Shown here: one piece after another, positions 23,654 to 28,237 of the stretch
Layout of the letters: every line of letters begins with the position of its first letter
Position numbering within the stretch: the first letter of the stretch is position 1
From: Actinomycetes bacterium
GTDB lineage: Bacteria; Actinomycetota; Acidimicrobiia; Acidimicrobiales; Microtrichaceae
Assembly: GCA_023437745.1 (NCBI GenBank)
Contig: JAEZFI010000023.1
Span: 1 to 28,237, forward strand
DNA: 28,237 nt
Reading direction: 5' to 3'
Notes under the pieces: model-generated
What the model saw: the letters and a program-made list of their open reading frames with translations, nothing else
What the model was told of the DNA's origin: nothing
Database searches by the model: none
Translations under genes and position numbers: made by a program

Positions 23654-25041
23654 TGCACCTCGCCGAGCTTCGGGGGCTGTTCATCTTCGACGGCCTCTCG
23701 GACGAGCAGCTCGGCGAGCTCCTCGCCGCGGGCGACGAGGTCCGCTTCACCACCGGCGACCGCCTCTTCGTCGAGAACGCACCGGCCGACGCGTGGTGGG
23801 TGCTCCTCGACGGCCGCATCGAGCTGACCCGACGCATCGACCACACGGAGTCGGTCGCCGGCGCCATGGAGCGCCCCGGGGTCTGGGCGGGCGGCTTCCA
23901 CGCCTGGACGGACTCCGCGGGCTACATGGCCACCGGGTGCGCCACCTCCGACGGTCGGATCCTGCGCGTCCGAGCCGACGAGCTCGGTCGGATCGTCGGC
24001 ACCTGGTTCCCCTTCGGCGTCCACCTGATCAAGGGCTTCTTCCAGACGGTCCGCAACATGGATGCGATGGCACGGGAGCGTGCCGGGCTCGTGTCCCTCG
24101 GCAAGATCGCCGCCGGCCTCGCCCACGAGCTGAACAACCCCGCGGCCTCCGCGGCACGGGCCGCGGACACCTTGCAGGAGACATGCACCGCGCTCCTCGC
24201 CTCGCTGGTGGCGCTCGCCGAGCGGTCCCTCACCTCCCAGCAGTTCGTCGCCCTCGACGAGCTCCGCCGCACGATCGAACCTCCGTCCGGCGACGTCGAC
24301 CCGCTCGCCGTCGCCGACCGCGAGGACGAGCTGCTCGACTGGCTCGAGGGACGCGGGGTCGACGACGCGTGGCGCATCGCCCCCACCCTCGCCGCCGCGA
24401 ACGTCACCATCGAGTGGTGCGAGAAGGCGGCGTCGACACTCGACGAGGCGACCCTCGGCCACGGCCTCGACTGGGTGGCCGGCACCCTCTCCGTGAGCAC
24501 GCTCCTCCGCGAGGTCTCGGAGTCGACCCGCCGGGTGTCGAACCTCGTCGACAACGTCCGCTCCTACTCCCAGGTCGACCGCGCCTCGCTCCAGCTGATC
24601 GACGTCACCGAAGGCATCGACAGCACCCTCGTGGTGCTCGGCCACAAGCTCGGCGACGGCATCACGATCGAGCGCCGCTACGCGCCCGACCTTCCCCGCA
24701 TCGAGGCCATGCCCAGCGCCCTCAACCAGGTGTGGACGAACCTCATCGACAACGCCATCGACGCCATGGAGGGCTCGGGCACGATCCGGATCGAGGCGAG
24801 GGTCGAGCACGGCGACCTCGTCGTGGAGATCGCCGACACCGGCCCCGGCATGCCGGCCGAGGTGCAGGCCAGGGCGTTCGAGGCGTTCTTCACGACCAAG
24901 GACGTCGGCCACGGCACGGGCCTCGGGCTCGACATCTCGCGGCGCGTGGTCGCCGAGGTCCACGGCGGTGACATCACGATCGACTCGAGCCCGGCGGGCA
25001 CATCGATGCTGGTCCGCCTGCCGATCAACCCGCCCGGCTGA
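23653..25041 (+). CDS. Sensor histidine kinase with N-terminal cyclic-nucleotide-binding domain
   Basis: This 462-residue protein has no transmembrane segment. Residues 1-130 form a cNMP-binding (CRP-like) fold (LFIFDGLSDEQLGELLAAGD, FVENAPADAWWVLLDGRIEL). The HisKA region has LGKIAAGLAHELNNPAASAA with phospho-acceptor His158. A helical insert of about 130 residues separates it from a HATPase domain with N-box WTNLIDNAIDAMEG, G1 DTGPGMPAEV and G2 GTGLGLDIS. Because its ATG overlaps the previous stop (TGATG), it is the obvious kinase for that fused regulator. The signal could be a cyclic nucleotide or another ligand of the same fold, unknown. Its last 17 bases overlap the convergent dioxygenase gene. 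Confidence 0.92.
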   Translation: MHLAELRGLFIFDGLSDEQLGELLAAGDEVRFTTGDRLFVENAPADAWWVLLDGRIELTRRIDHTESVAGAMERPGVWAGGFHAWTDSAGYMATGCATSDGRILRVRADELGRIVGTWFPFGVHLIKGFFQTVRNMDAMARERAGLVSLGKIAAGLAHELNNPAASAARAADTLQETCTALLASLVALAERSLTSQQFVALDELRRTIEPPSGDVDPLAVADREDELLDWLEGRGVDDAWRIAPTLAAANVTIEWCEKAASTLDEATLGHGLDWVAGTLSVSTLLREVSESTRRVSNLVDNVRSYSQVDRASLQLIDVTEGIDSTLVVLGHKLGDGITIERRYAPDLPRIEAMPSALNQVWTNLIDNAIDAMEGSGTIRIEARVEHGDLVVEIADTGPGMPAEVQARAFEAFFTTKDVGHGTGLGLDISRRVVAEVHGGDITIDSSPAGTSMLVRLPINPPG

Positions 25042-25792
25042 TCGCACGCTCGACCGGGAACGCATCCCCGCCGTCCAGCGCGAACTGACCGTCGATCACC
25101 ACGCCGGGCTGCGCGATCGCTCGGGGTCGCGTCCCGCGGTGGGGCCACGTCGCCCGGTGCACGAGGAACGGGTGGCAGACGAACACGTCACCAGCGGCGC
25201 CGGTCGCGAACGCCGACTCGCGCTCGAGCGTCGCGGGAGGGAAGTGCTCCGCGACGGTCAGGAAGCTCGCGCCCTCATCGCCGAACGGCGCGAGCACCGC
25301 CGGGAGGTCGAGGTGCGAGCCCATCTTCAGCTCGGTCGGCGCGTCGTCGGGTCCCACGTCGTCGAGCAGGAACAGCACCAGCAGGCCCCGCCCTCTGCTC
25401 GCCCTGTTGATCCAGTAGGTGCCGTCGGGCCCGACGTAGCCCCCGTCGAGGTGCCACCCCGCGTCACCCGGATCGTCGTGGTGGGGGAACCGCACGGGGA
25501 TCGTCCCGCCCATCCCCTGGTGCGGCCGCCAGCGACCCGGTCCGAGCAGCTGGTCGTACACCTCCCACAGCGCCGGCATCGTGCCAGCCGTCCGGAACTC
25601 GGCCGACACCGGGCACATCACCCGCACGACCGGCTGCGTCCAGGTGGCAGGGTCCTCCGGGTCGACGCCGCAGTGCCACAACACGAGGTCGACCTGGTCA
25701 CGGCAGGCGGCGACCAGGTCGGCGGGCACCACGCCGCGCAGGGCGACGACGCCGTCGCGCTCGAACGCAGCGATCTCGGACGACGACAACAT
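25025..25792 (-). CDS. Phytanoyl-CoA dioxygenase (PhyH) family Fe(II)/2-oxoglutarate oxygenase
   Basis: This 255-residue protein has an N-terminal FERDGVVALRGVV as in PhyH proteins. The iron-binding H-x-D appears as WHLDGGYVGPDG, and the distal His is in CHPFLVHRATWPHRGTRPRA, with a downstream Arg for 2-oxoglutarate. Members hydroxylate lipids, small natural products or halogenated metabolites; the substrate here cannot be named. The start ATG lies eight bases after a TAGCGT -10, so the mRNA may have almost no leader. The 3' end overlaps the convergent histidine kinase gene by 17 bases. Confidence 0.87.
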   Translation of the reverse strand: MLSSSEIAAFERDGVVALRGVVPADLVAACRDQVDLVLWHCGVDPEDPATWTQPVVRVMCPVSAEFRTAGTMPALWEVYDQLLGPGRWRPHQGMGGTIPVRFPHHDDPGDAGWHLDGGYVGPDGTYWINRASRGRGLLVLFLLDDVGPDDAPTELKMGSHLDLPAVLAPFGDEGASFLTVAEHFPPATLERESAFATGAAGDVFVCHPFLVHRATWPHRGTRPRAIAQPGVVIDGQFALDGGDAFPVERAISRAG

Positions 25793-25800
25793 CGCGCACC

Positions 25801-25806
25801 ACGCTA
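25801..25806 (-). promoter_or_regulatory. -10 element of the PhyH gene (near-leaderless)
   Basis: TAGCGT on the minus strand is eight bases upstream of the ATG at 25792. Confidence 0.4.
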
Positions 25807-25868
25807 CGAAGCCGGGCGCGACGGTTCGAGCGGATTCGCGCTCCCGCCGAGGCCGTCGCAGCCGGGGT

Positions 25869-25874
25869 TAGCCT
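25869..25874 (+). promoter_or_regulatory. -10 element of the exported metallohydrolase gene (near-leaderless)
   Basis: TAGCCT is nine bases upstream of ATG 25884. It is divergent from the PhyH -10, so the 91-base intergenic region holds two back-to-back promoters. Confidence 0.4.
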
Positions 25875-25883
25875 CGGCCCGGC

Positions 25884-27650
25884 ATGCGTCCTCCCGCCCG
25901 CCGACACCTCCGCGCCCTGGGCGCGGCCGTCGCCACGGTCTTCGCCGTCGTCCCGCTCGCCCTGCTCGACGGCAGCGCCGGCGCCCAATCGAACCTGTGC
26001 GGTGACGAGACGCTCACCCTCACCGGCACGATCGGACCGGAGGACGAGAAGACCTACCAGCTCCTCCCCTTCGAGGTGACCGACGGGACGGCTCGCATCG
26101 AGGTCGCCTACACCTGGGACCCGATCGACGCGGGCGTGGTGGACCTCGGCACCTGGGACGCCAGCGGGGTCGAGGGTCCCGACGCCTTCCGCAGCTGGTC
26201 GGGCAACCGCCAGGGTCGCATCGACCGCGGGATGGACCCCATCGTGATCGAGCCGGGCCGCATCGAGCGCACCGTCGTCGACGGCGCGCTGGAACCCGGT
26301 GTCTGGCACGTCGAACTGGGCTTCGCGGCCGTCGAGCAGGACGAGCTCACCTGGCGGGTCGAGCTGACCTGCCCCTCCGGCGAGCCGGCCCAGCCCCTCG
26401 CCGCCGATCCGGTCGACCCCACCCACGTCGCGCGCGACGAGCCCGGCTGGTACGCCGGCGACTTCCACCTCCACGCCTTCCACAGCCACCCCGAGGGCCC
26501 CGAGCCCGAGGCGATGATCGCCGCAGCCCGCACGGCCGGCCTGGACATCGTGCCGGTCACGGAATACGTCACCCCCGCCCACTGGACGACGCTCGGCCGC
26601 ACGCAGCGCGACAACCCCGACCTCCTGGTCTGGCCCGGACGCGAGGTCATCACCTATCGCGGCCACATGATCGTGCTGGGCGAGACCCCGTCGGTCGTGG
26701 AGCACCGCGTCGGGTACGACGGGATCCGGATCGCCGACATCCAGCGTGCGTCCGCGGCGGACGGCGCGCTGGTCTCGCTGGCGCACCCCACGGTGTTCCC
26801 GCCCGAGACGTTCGGCTCCACCTGCCGCGGCTGCTTCCTGGAGCTGGTCGACGAGGTCGACTGGTCGGCCACGCACCTCGTGGAGGTGGTGTCGAACGGT
26901 TCGATCGCCGACGTGGAGGGCATCGAGGTCGCGAACCCGTTCGTCCGCACGAGCATCGACTTCTGGGAGGAGCAGCTCCGCCAGGGCCACCGGCTGACCG
27001 CGGTGTCCGGGTCCGACGACAAGCTGGGAGCCGACTACGGCCGCACGACCACCATGGTGTGGGCGGAGCAGCTGAGCCGGCCCGCCGTCGACGAGGCCCT
27101 CCGCCGCGGCCACGCCTACGTCCGGGGCCTGGGACGGGAGAGCCCCGAGCTCGGCCTCACCGCGACGGCACCCGACGGGACCGCGGCCACGTTCGGCGAC
27201 ACGCTCGCCGCCGAGACCGCCACGCTGACGCTGGCGGTCGACGGAGGCGACGGCCAGGTCCTGTCCGTCCGTCGTAACGGCACCGAGGTGGAACGCCTGC
27301 CGGTGACGGGCGACGAGTTCACCCACACCGTCAGCATCGACCGCGTCCCGGACGAGGGGCCCCTCGGCACCTACTGGGGCGCCGAGGTGATCGACGAGCG
27401 CCGGTTCGAGGGTGCCGAGGTTATCACGGTCATCGCCAACCCGGTCTTCCTCGCCGACGAGGTCCCACCGGCCCCGACGCTGCCCCGCTTCACGGCTCCC
27501 GCCCCGACGTCACCCCAGGGCGACCTCGTCGACGACGTCGTCGCCGAAGATGAGGGTGACCGGCGGCCGTGGGTGCTGGGAGGAGCCGTGCTGCTCGTCG
27601 TCGCCGGCGGTGGCGTCGTCGTCGCCCGGCGCGGACGCAGCCCACGCTGA
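25884..27650 (+). CDS. Exported, membrane-anchored PHP-type (CehA/McbA-like) metallohydrolase
   Basis: The 588-residue protein begins with a Sec signal peptide (HLRALGAAVATVFAVVPLAL, cleavage likely at SAGAQS). A beta-rich domain runs to about residue 180. A PHP-like metal-dependent hydrolase follows, with GDFHLHAFHSHPEG, VPVTEYVTPAHW, PGREVITYRGHMIVLG, SLAHPTVFPP and SGSDDKLG as metal and active-site segments. Such proteins hydrolyse phosphoesters or carbamates; CehA is a carbaryl hydrolase and McbA a related enzyme, but the substrate here is unknown. The end has an acidic linker, a hydrophobic helix (WVLGGAVLLVVAGGGVVVAR) and a basic tail, so the enzyme is tethered to the outer face. There is no LPxTG sorting motif. 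A strong hairpin follows. Confidence 0.85.
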   Translation: MRPPARRHLRALGAAVATVFAVVPLALLDGSAGAQSNLCGDETLTLTGTIGPEDEKTYQLLPFEVTDGTARIEVAYTWDPIDAGVVDLGTWDASGVEGPDAFRSWSGNRQGRIDRGMDPIVIEPGRIERTVVDGALEPGVWHVELGFAAVEQDELTWRVELTCPSGEPAQPLAADPVDPTHVARDEPGWYAGDFHLHAFHSHPEGPEPEAMIAAARTAGLDIVPVTEYVTPAHWTTLGRTQRDNPDLLVWPGREVITYRGHMIVLGETPSVVEHRVGYDGIRIADIQRASAADGALVSLAHPTVFPPETFGSTCRGCFLELVDEVDWSATHLVEVVSNGSIADVEGIEVANPFVRTSIDFWEEQLRQGHRLTAVSGSDDKLGADYGRTTTMVWAEQLSRPAVDEALRRGHAYVRGLGRESPELGLTATAPDGTAATFGDTLAAETATLTLAVDGGDGQVLSVRRNGTEVERLPVTGDEFTHTVSIDRVPDEGPLGTYWGAEVIDERRFEGAEVITVIANPVFLADEVPPAPTLPRFTAPAPTSPQGDLVDDVVAEDEGDRRPWVLGGAVLLVVAGGGVVVARRGRSPR

Positions 27651-27695
27651 ACTGTCACCATCCACCGGCGATATCCCCGCCGGTGGTGACAGTTC
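27649..27695 (+). terminator. Strong hairpin after the metallohydrolase gene
   Basis: GAACTGTCACC (27649-27659) pairs perfectly with GGTGACAGTTC (27685-27695). The inner ACCGGCG (27664-27670) pairs with CGCCGGT (27678-27684). An asymmetric four-base bulge (27660-27663) separates the 11-bp and 7-bp stems. It starts within the stop codon (TGA at 27648-27650), has no T-tract and is probably a terminator. Confidence 0.6.
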
Positions 27696-27777
27696 GGGGT
27701 GCGCGGCTGGGGACGGCAGCTCCTGTGTCCCGCGCCTGCGAAGATGCACGTTCGACCCAGCGCGTCCGGGGGGACCG

Positions 27778-28237
<460 letters not shown>

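Noticed and set aside
23635..25065. 476-codon antisense open frame over the histidine kinase gene
   Set aside because: The kinase motifs in the opposite frame are unmistakable, and this frame shows none.
25698..27326. 542-codon antisense open frame over the metallohydrolase gene
   Set aside because: It runs opposite a gene with a signal peptide, catalytic motifs and a membrane anchor. Its composition is low in hydrophobic residues and repetitive.

Overview
This is a high-GC bacterial window (two hand-counted 60-base samples: 45/60 G+C at 24121-24180 in the kinase gene, 31/60 at 10441-10500 in the defence cassette). The sequence suggests an actinobacterium, possibly of the Acidimicrobiia. Reasons are the codon bias, an F420-type LLM oxidoreductase, a LuxR regulator with TPR-like repeats, and several starts that sit 6-9 bases after a TANNNT -10 element (leaderless or nearly so). 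The assignment to a lineage is inference.

Layout. 1-1736 is the 3' part of a large LuxR-type regulator. 1809-7239 is a copper operon: a degenerate-looking carotenoid-oxygenase-like protein, a CopZ-like metallochaperone, a His-rich exported protein, a CopA-type Cu+ ATPase, a DUF3703 protein and a small membrane protein, with very short gaps or ATGA overlaps. Next come a two-helix membrane protein and a DksA/TraR zinc-finger protein. On the minus strand (7930-9375) lie an unknown 126-aa protein and an F420-dependent LLM oxidoreductase.

9898-13787 is the most interesting segment. It is a three-gene cassette of visibly lower GC: a small protein resembling peptidase co-occurring (Pepco-like) domains, an AAA+ ATPase and a subtilisin-like protease with an intact Asp/His/Ser/Asn set. 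The ATPase-protease pair matches the IetAS anti-phage architecture. The translationally coupled small first gene is not part of the two-gene IetAS definition as I know it. A tRNA-Thr(TGT) follows, with an excisionase-like HTH gene ending at the adjacent base. A PilZ-like gene that appears broken by one in-frame TAA comes next.

15474-18071 carries a flavodoxin-like protein, a beta-lactamase-fold lipoprotein and another lipoprotein, with a bidirectional terminator between the last two. 18378-21927 holds a second likely defence locus: a 1047-aa PLD nuclease-SF2 helicase-DUF3427 protein, divergent from an unknown 118-aa acidic protein. 21992-25041 is a coupled signalling pair, a response regulator fused to a thioredoxin-reductase-like flavoprotein that lacks the CxxC, and a cyclic-nucleotide-binding-domain histidine kinase. 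The window ends with a PhyH-type dioxygenase, an exported PHP-type metallohydrolase and the 5' part of a D-aminoacylase-like amidohydrolase.

No CRISPR array, insertion sequence, integrase or rRNA gene was seen.
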